Counted from the first letter of the stretch, positions 38,520 through 47,133 are shown. The stretch is 64,000 bases of DNA from JAAYBF01 sp963716445 (GCA_963716445.1 OY970313.1:1674001-1738000), one strand, 5' to 3'. The notes: generated by a model from the letters alone, not told the origin. Translations and numbers: made by a program.

Positions 38520-39266
38520 CTACATCATGCCGAGGCCGCCGCTGACGCCGACGGTCTCGCCCGTCACGTACGACGCGTCGCCGCTCGCCAGGTAGGCGAT
38601 CGCCGCCGCGACCTCGTCCGGCTCGCCGAGCCTGCGCATCGCGGTCGAGTCGATCATCCCCTGCACCATCCGCTCGCCGATCTCGCCGAGCGCATCGGCC
38701 GCTCGCACCATCTGGGTGTCGATCGGGCCGGGCGCGACGGCGTTGACGCGCACCCCGAAGCGCGCCGACTCCTTCGCCAGCGCCTTCGTGAAGCCGATCA
38801 CGCCCGCCTTGGTGGCGGAGTAGACGACCGATAGCTGGGAGCCGACCCGCCCCGCCTCGGAGGCGACGTTGACGATCGCCCCGCCGCCGCGCTCGTGCAT
38901 CCCGGGCAGCACGGCGTGGGTCACGGCAAGCACGCCGCGCAGGTTGACGGCGATCATGTCGTCCCACACCTCGGGCGGCGTCTGGGTGAAGAACAGCTCG
39001 CCCGCGACGCCCGCGTTGTTGACCAGGACGTCGATCGGGCCGAGCTGGCCCTCGGTGGCGGCGACGGCCGCGGCGATCGAGTCCGGCGAGCGCACGTCGA
39101 GCTCCAGGCCGGCGCCGCCGAGATCCGCAGCCAGCTCCCGGGCGCCGTCGACGTGCAGGTCGCAGACCGCCACCCGCGCGCCCTCGGCGGCGAGCCGCGA
39201 GCACGTCGCCGCACCGATCCCACCGGCGCCGCCGGTCACTAGCGCCACCTTGCCCTCGAGCCGCAT
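38520..39266 (-). CDS. Short-chain dehydrogenase/reductase
   Basis: 248 residues from ATG 39266, the classical SDR length. Cofactor motif T-G-G-A-G-G-I-G at 11-18, N-N-A-G-V at about 85, catalytic Ser in V-A-S-E-A-G and Y-S-A-T-K (Y149-K153 region). The C-terminus has the S-Y-V-T-G-E-T-V-G-V-S-G-G tail typical of FabG-like SDRs. The D after the second strand (V-C-D-L-H) suggests NAD preference. It is the first gene ahead of the HMG-CoA lyase-like gene. Substrate unknown; a hydroxyacyl-CoA or alcohol fits the context. Confidence 0.88.
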   Translation of the reverse strand: MRLEGKVALVTGGAGGIGAATCSRLAAEGARVAVCDLHVDGARELAADLGGAGLELDVRSPDSIAAAVAATEGQLGPIDVLVNNAGVAGELFFTQTPPEVWDDMIAVNLRGVLAVTHAVLPGMHERGGGAIVNVASEAGRVGSQLSVVYSATKAGVIGFTKALAKESARFGVRVNAVAPGPIDTQMVRAADALGEIGERMVQGMIDSTAMRRLGEPDEVAAAIAYLASGDASYVTGETVGVSGGLGMM

Positions 39267-39393
39267 CCGCCGGGACCCTATCTCGGCCTCGGGCCGTCGG
39301 AGGGCCGGGCGGGCCAGCAAGCACGACGCGCGCATCGGCGCACGAGGCAGCGGGGCGAAGCCTCGGGCGGCGGGTGTTAGCGTTGCGCGCCGC

Positions 39394-40077
39394 GTGACCG
39401 GCTCCCCAATCCCGATCGTCGGCGGCACCGGCGCGCTCGGCTTCGGCCTCGCGCTGCGGCTCGCCGCCGCCGAGCAGGAGGTGGTGATCGGCTCGCGCGA
39501 CACCGGTCGCGCCGAGGAGGCCGCCGCGCGCGTGCGCGAGCGGGTGTCGAACGCCAAGGTCGCCGGGATGGCGAACGCCGAGGCGGCGCGGCTCGGCGAG
39601 ATCGTGCTCCTGACGGTCCCGTTCCGCGCCCAGTCGGAGAACCTGACGAACCTCCGGGACGCGCTGCGCGTGGACCAGATCCTCGTCGACGCCACCGTCC
39701 CGCTCGCGGCCGCGATCTCCGGCAAGGCGACGCGCCTGCTCGGCGTGCCGCAGGGCTCAGCCGCGGAGCAGGCGCAGGAGATGGTCCCGGACGGCGTCAC
39801 CGTCGTCAGCGCGCTGCACACGGTCGACGCCGCGACGCTCGGCGACCTCGCCGCCCCGCTCGACCAGGACGTCCTGATCTGCGGCGACCGCAAGGAGGAC
39901 AAGCGCCGGGTGGCCGAGCTGATCGGCACGATCCCCGGCCTGCGTCCGGTCAACGCCGGGGCGCTCGAGCAGGCGCGCTTCGCCGAGGCGCTGACGCCGC
40001 TGCTGATCTCGGTGAACGTCCGCAACAAGACACATGCGGGCGTGAAGCTGACCGGCCTGCCCGACGAGCTCTGGTAG
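39394..40077 (+). CDS. fno: NADPH-dependent F420 reductase
   Basis: 227 residues from GTG 39394. The N-terminal Rossmann motif P-I-V-G-G-T-G-A-L-G-F-G-L-A-L-R-L is followed by V-I-G-S-R-D, then L-L-T-V-P-F and the V-D-A-T-V-P strand of the F420:NADP oxidoreductase family. It moves hydride between NADPH and F420. Position eight bases before cofD supports the F420 role. A TAGCGT -10-like box ends 10 bases before the start, suggesting a nearly leaderless transcript. The frame is open upstream, but that sequence belongs to the divergent SDR gene. Confidence 0.88.
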   Translation: MTGSPIPIVGGTGALGFGLALRLAAAEQEVVIGSRDTGRAEEAAARVRERVSNAKVAGMANAEAARLGEIVLLTVPFRAQSENLTNLRDALRVDQILVDATVPLAAAISGKATRLLGVPQGSAAEQAQEMVPDGVTVVSALHTVDAATLGDLAAPLDQDVLICGDRKEDKRRVAELIGTIPGLRPVNAGALEQARFAEALTPLLISVNVRNKTHAGVKLTGLPDELW

Positions 40078-40085
40078 CGACCGCC

Positions 40086-40997
40086 GTGCGCGTGGCCCTG
40101 CTCTCCGGCGGCACGGGCGGCGCCAAGCTCGCGCGCGGCCTGCTCGACCACGTCGGATCCGACGGGCTGACCGTTATCGCCAACACCGGCGACGACGCCG
40201 AGGTCCACGGCGTCCACGTCTCCCCCGACCCGGACCTCGTGACCTACTGGCTCGCCGACGCGATCGACGAGCGCGGCTACGGCATCCGCGACGACACGTG
40301 GCAGGTGATGGCCGCTCTCGAGGAGGCGGGCCGGCCGACGTGGTTCCGGCTCGGCGACCGCGACCTCGCGATGTGCCTGATCCGCAGCGAGGCGATGGCG
40401 GCCGGCCGCCGGCCGACCGAGGCGCACGCCGAGGTGGTGCGAGCGATGGGCGTTCGAGCGGCCGTGCTGCCGATGGCCGACGAGCCGGTCCGCACGCGGA
40501 TCGCCGTCCGCGGGCGAGAGCTGCCGTTCCAGGAGTTCATGATCGCCGAGCGCGCGCGCGGCCCGCTCGACGCGGTGCGGCTCGCCGGCGTCGAGGACGC
40601 GCGGCCGACCGCGGAGGTCCTCGACGCCCTCGCCACGGCGGACGCGATCGTGATCGGACCGTCGAACCCGATCGCCTCGATCGGCCCGATCCTCGCCCTG
40701 CCGGGGATGCGGGAGGCGCTCGCCGCGGCGGCCGCGCCCGTGGTCGCGGTGAGCCCGTTCGTCGGCGGCGAGGTGCTCAAGGGACCGACGCGCCTGTTCT
40801 GCGAGCACGCCGGGCTGGAGGCCTCCGCGGCCGGGATCGTCGCGGCCTACGCGGGCGCGATCGACGGCATCGTCGCCGACGAGCCGGTCCATGGGCTGCC
40901 GGCGCTCGAGACCGCGACGTTGATGGACACCCCCGCCGCGCGGCGGGCGCTCGCCGCGGCGACCGTGCAGTTTGCGGCGTCGTTGTCCGGTCGCTGA
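40086..40997 (+). CDS. cofD: 2-phospho-L-lactate (phosphoenolpyruvate) transferase
   Basis: 303 residues from GTG 40086. The N-terminus L-L-S-G-G-T-G-G-A-K-L-A-R-G-L, V-I-A-N-T-G-D-D-A-E-V-H-G, W-F-R-L-G-D-R-D and I-G-P-S-N-P-I-A-S-I-G-P are signatures of CofD/FbiA. It transfers the phospholactyl or phosphoenolpyruvyl moiety to the flavin Fo, giving (dehydro)F420-0. It follows fno by eight bases and leads into cofC and cofE on the same strand, so this is a compact F420 operon. Confidence 0.95.
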   Translation: MRVALLSGGTGGAKLARGLLDHVGSDGLTVIANTGDDAEVHGVHVSPDPDLVTYWLADAIDERGYGIRDDTWQVMAALEEAGRPTWFRLGDRDLAMCLIRSEAMAAGRRPTEAHAEVVRAMGVRAAVLPMADEPVRTRIAVRGRELPFQEFMIAERARGPLDAVRLAGVEDARPTAEVLDALATADAIVIGPSNPIASIGPILALPGMREALAAAAAPVVAVSPFVGGEVLKGPTRLFCEHAGLEASAAGIVAAYAGAIDGIVADEPVHGLPALETATLMDTPAARRALAAATVQFAASLSGR

Positions 40998-41051
40998 CTG
41001 GACTCGCGGACGCGGGCCGTTAGAGTCCGAGCCGCGCTGCCCGATCGCCAG

Positions 41052-41747
41052 ATGCGAACGATCGCGATCCTCCCAATCAAGAGCTTCGGCGCCGCCAAGC
41101 AGCGCCTCGCCGGTCTGCTCGGCGGCGGCGCTCGCGAGGCGCTGGTCCAGGCGATGTTCCAGGACGTGCTCGCCTCGCTGCGCCATGTCCCCGAGCTCGA
41201 CGCCGTCGCGGTCGTGACCGCCAATCCGGTCGCCGAGCGCGCCGCCCACGGCGAGGGCGTCCTGCTGCTGCCCGACGCCGACGAGGCCGGCCACTGCGAG
41301 GCCGCGTCGATCGGCGTCGCCTACGCGCTCGCGCACGGCTTCGACCGTGTCCTGCTGGTGCCCGGGGACACGCCGCTGCTCGATCCCGAGGAGCTGCGCG
41401 GAATGCTGCGCGGCGCCGAGGCCGAGAACGTCGGCCTCGTCGTCGTGCCCGACCGTCACGGCAGCGGGACCAACGCGCTGCTGCTGTCGCCGCCGGACGC
41501 GGTCGAGCCGGCGTTCGGACCGGGCAGCTGCCAGCGCCACCGCGATCTGGCGGCCGCGGCCGGCGTGTCGTGCCGCGTCGAGGCCCTGCCCTCGCTGGCG
41601 ATCGACGTCGACACCCCGGAGGACCTCGACGAGCTCGCCGGCGCGCTCGCCGAGAGCCGCAGCCACGCGAACCTGACGCGCGGCGCCCTGCGCCAGCTCG
41701 ACCGGTCGCGCAGCCGCTCGGCGGCGCCGGCGGCGGTCTCCCCCTGA
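41052..41747 (+). CDS. cofC: 2-phospho-L-lactate/PEP guanylyltransferase
   Basis: 231 residues. I-L-P-I-K-S-F-G-A-A-K-Q-R-L at the N-terminus is the GTP-binding start of CofC/FbiD, with V-V-T-A-N-P, L-L-V-P-G-D-T-P-L-L and the C-terminal I-D-V-D-T-P-E-D-L-D. The enzyme activates phosphoenolpyruvate or phospholactate with GTP for CofD. The tail after residue 205 is basic and Ser/Arg-rich and not part of the fold. It lies 54 bases downstream of cofD. Confidence 0.92.
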   Translation: MRTIAILPIKSFGAAKQRLAGLLGGGAREALVQAMFQDVLASLRHVPELDAVAVVTANPVAERAAHGEGVLLLPDADEAGHCEAASIGVAYALAHGFDRVLLVPGDTPLLDPEELRGMLRGAEAENVGLVVVPDRHGSGTNALLLSPPDAVEPAFGPGSCQRHRDLAAAAGVSCRVEALPSLAIDVDTPEDLDELAGALAESRSHANLTRGALRQLDRSRSRSAAPAAVSP

Positions 41748-41752
41748 CGCCG

Positions 41753-42505
41753 GTGCGGACGCTGTCCGCCGTTGCGCTCGAGGGCCTGCCCGAGCTGCGC
41801 CCGGGCGACGACCTCGCAGCGCCGATCGCCGCCGCGCTCCCGGGCGACCTGTCCGACGGCGACGTCGTCGCGGTCGCGCACAAGGTCGTCTCGAAGTCCG
41901 AGGGCCGGATCCGCCGGCTGGCCGACGTCGAGCCGGGCGAGCGGGCTCGCGAGCTGGCGGCCGAGCACGGCAAGGACGCGCGCGTCGTCCAAGCGGTCCT
42001 CGACGAGTCGGCGCAGCTGCTGCGGGCGAGCCGCGGCGTGCTGATCTGCGAGACCCGCCACGGCCTCGTCTGCGCCAACGCCGGGGTCGACCGCTCGAAC
42101 GCAGCCGACCCGGACGAGCTCGTGCTGCTGCCGGAGGACCCCGACGCCTCCGCACGCAGGCTGCGCGCCCGCATCGCGGCCGCCCGCGGCGTGCGTCCCG
42201 CCGTGCTGATCACCGACTCCTTCGGCCGCGCGTGGCGGCTCGGCCAGACCGACGTCGCGATCGGCGCCGCCGGGCTGATCCCGCTCGACGACTGGCGCGA
42301 CCGCCGCGACAGCCATGGCCGCGAGCTGCGGGCGACCGCGATCGCCGTAGCCGACTCGATCGCCGCCGCCGCCGACCTCGTCCGCGCCAAGGACTCCGCC
42401 GAGCCGGTCGTCCTGGTCCGCGGCCTCGGCCGCTTCGTCACCGTCGACGACGGCCCCGGCGCCGCGGCGCTGCGCCGCCCCGCCGCCGAAGACCTGTTCC
42501 GGTAA
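41753..42505 (+). CDS. cofE: F420-0:gamma-glutamyl ligase
   Basis: 250 residues from GTG 41753, five bases after cofC. V-A-H-K-V-V-S-K-S-E-G-R, I-C-E-T-R-H-G-L-V-C-A-N-A-G-V-D-R-S-N and I-T-D-S-F-G-R-A-W-R-L-G-Q-T-D-V-A-I-G are the CofE signatures (split by position in the protein). It adds glutamates to F420-0 with GTP. In mycobacteria the homologous FbiB has an added FMN-binding reductase domain; this protein ends with the ligase domain, so reduction of dehydro-F420 must be done by another protein. It ends before a long palindrome. Confidence 0.93.
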   Translation: MRTLSAVALEGLPELRPGDDLAAPIAAALPGDLSDGDVVAVAHKVVSKSEGRIRRLADVEPGERARELAAEHGKDARVVQAVLDESAQLLRASRGVLICETRHGLVCANAGVDRSNAADPDELVLLPEDPDASARRLRARIAAARGVRPAVLITDSFGRAWRLGQTDVAIGAAGLIPLDDWRDRRDSHGRELRATAIAVADSIAAAADLVRAKDSAEPVVLVRGLGRFVTVDDGPGAAALRRPAAEDLFR

Positions 42506-42522
42506 ACGAGCAGGTCCCGAAA

Positions 42523-42574
42523 GTCCAAATGGACACTTGTGCACACCCTGGTGTGCACAACCGTCCATTTGGAC
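42523..42574. repeat. Long palindrome, family B copy 1
   Basis: Two 25-base arms (GTCCAAATGGAC...GTGCACACC and its complement) matching except at two positions, separated by CT. It lies in the convergent gap between cofE and the YrbE gene. It shares the core TTGTGCACACC-CT-GGTGTGCACAA with 61660-61707 and has no T run. Confidence 0.88.
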
Positions 42575-42634
42575 GCTGCGGGCGGTGGCGCTGGCACATG
42601 TGGGGGCCGCTGAGGCCGCCGCAGCCGCCTGGGG

Positions 42635-43438
42635 TCAGCCGCCGATCGGGGCGCGGGGGTTGCTGCCCCAGAAGATCTGGGTCCCGAGCATCCCGACGAT
42701 GTGCACCATCACCGTGTTGAGCGCCATCGACTTGGCGGTCGCGGTTCCGACGCCAACCGGGCCGCCGGAGGCGGTGTAGCCGTAGTAGAGGCCGACGAGC
42801 ACGATCACCGTCGCCATCGCCATCCCCTTGATCGTGCTGAAGAAGAGGTCGGGAGGGTTCTGGTACATCCAGAAGATCAGGAAGTAGCCGCCGTGCGACA
42901 CCTCGCCCACCTGCTGGACGACCGCCAGGTAGCTCCCGACGAAGCCCGCCGCGACGGCGGCGACGTAGACGAAGGGCAGCACGATCCAGGCCGCCATCAG
43001 CCGCGTCGCGCAGAGGAACGCGAGCGAGCTGACGCCCATCACCTCGAGCGCGTCGATCTCGTCGGAGATGCGCATCGCGCCGATCTCCGCGACCAGGCCG
43101 GTGCCGACCTTCGCCGACATCATGTAGCCGAAGGCGTAGGGCATCACCTCGCGCAGGTCGCAGATCGCCGAGAACGACCCGCCGATCTGCGGCGAGCCGA
43201 TCGAGCGGGCGAAGTAGGCGCCGTTGACGCCGCACTGCAGGCCGAGCAGGAACGCCAGCCCCCAGATGACCAGCGCCGACCCGATGATCAGGATTCCCGC
43301 CTGCCGCAGCGTCTCGCCGAAGTAGCGCACCCCGCTGCCGCGCAGGACGTCGCGGATCACCTCCGCGCAGAACTTGCCGATGTCGCCCAGCGCGCCGAGC
43401 ATGTCGCGCGGCACGTCGGTCCAGGTCCCGGCCCTCAC
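42635..43438 (-). CDS. YrbE/MlaE-type ABC permease (second of pair)
   Basis: 267 residues from GTG 43438, overlapping the stop of the upstream paralogue (GTGA). The MlaE-family pattern is present: five to six membrane segments, the cytoplasmic coupling loop with S-A-K-V-G-T-G-L-V-A-E-I-G-A-M-R and I-D-A-L-E-V-M-G-V. These permeases form the membrane part of lipid transporters; in actinobacteria they pair with MCE substrate-binding proteins and the MlaF/Mkl ATPase. No mce gene follows here: a palindrome and the convergent cofE do. The order matches yrbEB of mce loci. Confidence 0.9.
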   Translation of the reverse strand: MRAGTWTDVPRDMLGALGDIGKFCAEVIRDVLRGSGVRYFGETLRQAGILIIGSALVIWGLAFLLGLQCGVNGAYFARSIGSPQIGGSFSAICDLREVMPYAFGYMMSAKVGTGLVAEIGAMRISDEIDALEVMGVSSLAFLCATRLMAAWIVLPFVYVAAVAAGFVGSYLAVVQQVGEVSHGGYFLIFWMYQNPPDLFFSTIKGMAMATVIVLVGLYYGYTASGGPVGVGTATAKSMALNTVMVHIVGMLGTQIFWGSNPRAPIGG

Positions 43439-44229
43439 TTGATCACGGATATCTCGGGATGGGTGGCGAGCAGCGTCTGGGTGAAGACGTAGTTCAGCGA
43501 GAACACGCCGAGCATCGAGATCACGACCGCCTGGTTGACGGCCCGCCCGACGCCCTCGGCCCCACCCGACGCCGTCATGCCCTTGTAGCAGCAGACGACG
43601 GCGATGATCGCTCCGAAGAGGGCCGTCTTCAGCAACGCGCCCCAGAGCTCGACGGTGGTGGCGTTGCTGAGCAGCGTCGCGAAGAACGGCCCGAGCGGCG
43701 CGTCGAAGGTCAGCGTCGCCAGCACGCCGCCGAACAGCCCGGCGATCAGCGCGAAGACGTTGAACAAGGCGGTGACGATCATCAGCGCCAGGAAGCGCGG
43801 CACGACGAGGTTCTTGATCGGGTCGACGCCGAGCACCTGGAGCGCGTCGAGCTCCTCGCGGATCTTGCGCGCGCCGAGATCGGCGGTGATCGCCGTCCCG
43901 CCGACGCCGGCGAGGATGATCGCCGTCACGAACGGCGCGAACTCGCGGATCACCGCGAGGATGAAGAAGCCGCCGAGGCGGTCGAGCGCTCCGAACAGCT
44001 CGAAGAAGCCCCCGGCCTGCAACCCCGGGGCGCCGTAGGACAGCGCGACCATCGAGACCGTCAGCGGGAACCAGCAGAGCCGCAGCAGGAACAGGAACTG
44101 CTGGACGAACTCAGTGCCGTAGATGTACGGCGGCCGGATCGCCGACAGCAGCGTCTTGCCGGTCAGCACCATGACGTCGCCGACCTGCTCGAGCGCGTTC
44201 TTGACGGGCAGGTACGCCCGCTCTGCCAT
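43435..44229 (-). CDS. YrbE/MlaE-type ABC permease (first of pair)
   Basis: 264 residues from ATG 44229. Membrane segments and the coupling loop T-A-I-T-A-D-L-G-A-R-K-I-R-E-E-L-D-A-L-Q-V-L-G (shown here in parts) are diagnostic of MlaE. An alternative ATG at 44238 adds three residues. GGGAGG sits one base before ATG 44229, too close to be its ribosome site, so the start is not settled. It is the yrbEA-like member of the pair. A GntR gene diverges from it across a 101-base gap that contains a perfect inverted repeat, probably the regulator's operator. Confidence 0.9.
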   Translation of the reverse strand: MAERAYLPVKNALEQVGDVMVLTGKTLLSAIRPPYIYGTEFVQQFLFLLRLCWFPLTVSMVALSYGAPGLQAGGFFELFGALDRLGGFFILAVIREFAPFVTAIILAGVGGTAITADLGARKIREELDALQVLGVDPIKNLVVPRFLALMIVTALFNVFALIAGLFGGVLATLTFDAPLGPFFATLLSNATTVELWGALLKTALFGAIIAVVCCYKGMTASGGAEGVGRAVNQAVVISMLGVFSLNYVFTQTLLATHPEISVIK

Positions 44230-44240
44230 GCCTCCCATTG

Positions 44241-44257
44241 TGTGCTGTTCTAGCACA
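44241..44257. promoter_or_regulatory. Inverted-repeat operator between yrbE pair and GntR gene
   Basis: TGTGCT-GTTCT-AGCACA, a perfect 6-5-6 inverted repeat in the divergent promoter region, 12 bases upstream of the YrbE ATG. GntR-type regulators commonly use such sites. Confidence 0.6.
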
Positions 44258-44316
44258 GTCCTTTGGTCACCCGCGGCAGACGGGAATTTCTTGGTGGACA
44301 CAGCTCCACACAGCGC

Positions 44317-44322
44317 TAAGCT
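44317..44322 (+). promoter_or_regulatory. Leaderless-type -10 box of the GntR gene
   Basis: TAAGCT ends eight bases before ATG 44331. GAAGGGCG between could also act as a weak ribosome site. Confidence 0.4.
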
Positions 44323-44330
44323 GAAGGGCG

Positions 44331-44924
44331 ATGGATCTCCAGGTGAGCCGTCACAGCGACGTCCCGCTGAGCACGCAGCTCGGCTGGCGCCTGCGCTCGG
44401 CGATCGAGCGCGGCGAGCTGCGACCGGGGGACCGGCTGCCGAGCCTGCGCGACGCCGCGACCGCCGCCGGCGTGAACGTCAACACCGTCCGTGCCGTCTA
44501 CGCGAAGCTCGAGGCGGCGGGGCTCGTCACCGGCGAGCAGGGCCGCGGGACGTTCGTCGCCGCCCCGGTCGCCGACGGCGGCTCGGCGCGCCGGCGGCTG
44601 CTGCGCGACGAGATCGCCCAGCTCGAGGCCGAGCTCGTCGGCCTCCCGCTCCTGCCGCTCGACACCGCGGACGACCGCCGCAGCGGAGCGGGAGCCCGGC
44701 TGCTCTCCGCCGACGAGCTGGCGACGGTCCGCGACGTCCTCGCGGAGCGGGTGCGCGAGCTGCATCTCGCCCGCGCCGAGGTCGTCGAGCGGCTTCGGAC
44801 GGACGTCCCGGCCGACCCCGCCGCGCGGGCGCCGGCCCGCACCCCGTCGCGCCGCTCGTCGTCGAGCCTCGCGGGCGCCCACGTCCGCTGGACCGGCGCT
44901 CAGGCCGCGAGCGGCAGCTCGTAG
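44331..44924 (+). CDS. GntR-family (YtrA-like) regulator
   Basis: 197 residues. The winged helix of GntR proteins is clear: P-L-S-T-Q-L-G-W-R-L-R-S-A-I at about 12-25, R-P-G-D-R-L-P-S-L-R-D-A-A at 31-43, and N-V-N-T-V-R-A-V-Y-A-K-L-E-A-A-G-L. The C-terminal part (85-197) is a short helical region ending in a Ser/Arg-rich tail, as in the short YtrA subfamily that often controls ABC transporters. It is divergent from the YrbE pair and probably regulates it through the repeat at 44241-44257. Its last 25 bases overlap the 3' end of the convergent fbiC. Confidence 0.85.
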   Translation: MDLQVSRHSDVPLSTQLGWRLRSAIERGELRPGDRLPSLRDAATAAGVNVNTVRAVYAKLEAAGLVTGEQGRGTFVAAPVADGGSARRRLLRDEIAQLEAELVGLPLLPLDTADDRRSGAGARLLSADELATVRDVLAERVRELHLARAEVVERLRTDVPADPAARAPARTPSRRSSSSLAGAHVRWTGAQAASGSS

Positions 44925-47089
44925 CGCCGGCGCACCTCGTAGAGCGTCGAGCGCTCTGCCGCCGGACGTCCGGCGCGGTGCGCCGCCTCGACGAGCTGCT
45001 CGGGCGTCAGCATCACGCCGTGCTGGCTGCCGGCGAGGCGGCTGATGCTCTCCTCCATCAACGTCCCGCCGAGGTCGTTGACGCCCCAGCGCAGCGCCTC
45101 GGTGGCGGCGTCGAGTCCCATCTTCACCCAGCTCGCCTGGAGGCTCGGGATCGACCGTCCGAGCGCCAGGCGGAACACGGCCGTGTGCTTGAGGTTCTCC
45201 TCGCGCGAGATCTCCTCGATCCCGTGGGTGCGGCCGAGCAGCGTGTGGAACGGGACGAACGACAGCGGCACGAACTCGGTGAAGCCGCCGGTCCGCTCCT
45301 GCAGCTCGCGCACGACGCGCATGTGCTCGGCGAGCTCCCAGGGCTCCTCGATGTGGCCGAACATCACCGTGACCGTCGAGCGCAGGCCGGCGGCGTGGCT
45401 CGCCTCGATGATCTCGACCCAGCGCGCGACCGGCAACTTGTTCGGCGAGATCCGCTCGCGGACGCCGTCGTGGAGCACCTCAGCGGCGGTGCCCGGCGTC
45501 GAGTCGAGCCCGGCGGCGCGCAGCCGGTGGAAGACCTCGAGCGGCGGCAGGCCCGACGTCGCGCACATCGCGTCGACCTCCATCGCCGAGTAGGCGTGCA
45601 GGTGGACGTCCGGCGCGATCTCCTTCGCCAGCCGCAACCAGCCCTCGTAGTCCTCGAGCCCCCAGTCGGGATGGATGCCGGACTGCATGCAGATCTCGGT
45701 CGCGCCGAACTCGACCGCCTCCTCGACGCGGCGGACGAACTCGTCGCGGTCGTGCTCGTAGGCGTCCGGCGAGCGGCGGCCCTGGCCGAAGCCGCAGAAG
45801 GCGCAGCCGACGGTGCAGACGTTCGAGACGTTGATGTTGCGGTTGACGACGAAGGTGACGGTCTCCCCCGCGAGCTCGGCGCGCAGCTCGTCGGCGGCCT
45901 GGCGGATGTCCTCGATCGCCTCGGGGCGCGTCTCGGCGAACAGCGCGGTCAGCTCGTCCTCGCTCAGCCGGGCGCCGTCGCGGGCGCGCTCGACGGCGGT
46001 CGGGACGAGGTCCGCGCGGATCGGCCGCTCGTCGCGGCGGCCCGAGCCGCGGCGCGGGATGAAGCTCCAGTAGGCCGTCTTGATCGTGTCGAGCACGCCC
46101 TGCTCGATCCAGTCAGGGTCCATGTACTGGGGGTAGACGCACAGCCGCTCGGCGAGCGCGTAGCCGCGCGGCTCGAGCTGCTTGCGCATCTCGTGCGGCG
46201 ACGGGAACGGATGCTCGGGCGAGATGTGGTCGCCGTTGGCGGACAGGCCGCCGAGGTCGGTGGCCCCCTCCTCGATCAGCGGCAGCCACCAGTCGGACAG
46301 GTTGGGCGGGATCTGGATGCCGACGTCCGGCATCAGCTCGCGCGCGGCGCGCACCAGCGCGCGCATGTCGTCGAGCGTGATCTCGGTCGCCCAGGCCGGC
46401 GTCGCGGCCGCCTCGCCGGACTCGCCGGCCCGCTGCGCCGCGTCGGCGATCTGCGCCGGCTCCACCCCGTGATAGCGCGGGTGCGAAACGAAGTTCTGGA
46501 GGATCACCTCCTGCAGGTGGCCATGCTCGGCGTGGACGGCGGCGAGCGCCTCGAGCGCCTCGATCCGCTCCTCCGGCGTCTCGCCGATGCCGACCAGGAT
46601 GCCGCTGGTGAACGGGATCTGGAGCTCGCCCGCGGCACGGATGGTCTCCAGCCGCCTGGCCGGGTGCTTCGTCGGCGAGCCCTGGTGGACGACGAGGTCC
46701 GGGTTGATCGACTCCAGCATCAGCCCCTGCGAGGCGGTCGCCTCGCGCAGGCGCGCAAGGTCGTCCCTGGACAGCACGCCGAGGTTGGTGTGCGGCAGCA
46801 GCCCGCGCTCGAGCGCGCGCTCGCAGGTCCAGACGACGTAGGAGACGAAGTCGTCGTGACCGTAGGCGCGCAGGCGATCGCGAACCTCGGCGTTGACCTC
46901 GGGCCGCTCGCCGGTCAGCACGAGCAGCTCCTTGGCCCGCCGCTTGACCGCCTCCTCGATCAGCCCGTCGACCTCGTCCGGGGCGTACAGGTGAGCGCGG
47001 TGCGTCGCGAACGCGCAGTACTTGCAGTAGCAGCGGCAGGTGCGCGAGAGCGAGATCGTGAAGTTGCGCGAGAAGGTGACGCGCCGCAT
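44900..47089 (-). CDS. fbiC: FO synthase, fused CofG/CofH
   Basis: 729 residues. Two radical-SAM domains are fused: an N-terminal CofG-like domain with the CxxxCxxC cluster at C18, C22 and C25, and a C-terminal CofH-like domain with C425, C429 and C432. Together they build the deazaflavin Fo from tyrosine and the ribityl-uracil intermediate. The fused form is typical of actinobacteria (FbiC). It lies near but outside the cofD-cofC-cofE operon. The 3' end overlaps the convergent GntR gene by 25 bases. ATG 47089 has no obvious ribosome site. Confidence 0.96.
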   Translation of the reverse strand: MRRVTFSRNFTISLSRTCRCYCKYCAFATHRAHLYAPDEVDGLIEEAVKRRAKELLVLTGERPEVNAEVRDRLRAYGHDDFVSYVVWTCERALERGLLPHTNLGVLSRDDLARLREATASQGLMLESINPDLVVHQGSPTKHPARRLETIRAAGELQIPFTSGILVGIGETPEERIEALEALAAVHAEHGHLQEVILQNFVSHPRYHGVEPAQIADAAQRAGESGEAAATPAWATEITLDDMRALVRAARELMPDVGIQIPPNLSDWWLPLIEEGATDLGGLSANGDHISPEHPFPSPHEMRKQLEPRGYALAERLCVYPQYMDPDWIEQGVLDTIKTAYWSFIPRRGSGRRDERPIRADLVPTAVERARDGARLSEDELTALFAETRPEAIEDIRQAADELRAELAGETVTFVVNRNINVSNVCTVGCAFCGFGQGRRSPDAYEHDRDEFVRRVEEAVEFGATEICMQSGIHPDWGLEDYEGWLRLAKEIAPDVHLHAYSAMEVDAMCATSGLPPLEVFHRLRAAGLDSTPGTAAEVLHDGVRERISPNKLPVARWVEIIEASHAAGLRSTVTVMFGHIEEPWELAEHMRVVRELQERTGGFTEFVPLSFVPFHTLLGRTHGIEEISREENLKHTAVFRLALGRSIPSLQASWVKMGLDAATEALRWGVNDLGGTLMEESISRLAGSQHGVMLTPEQLVEAAHRAGRPAAERSTLYEVRRRYELPLAA

Positions 47090-47133
47090 CGACCGGAGCC
47101 TAGTCGCATCCGGTTGGCGACCATCGCGAAATA

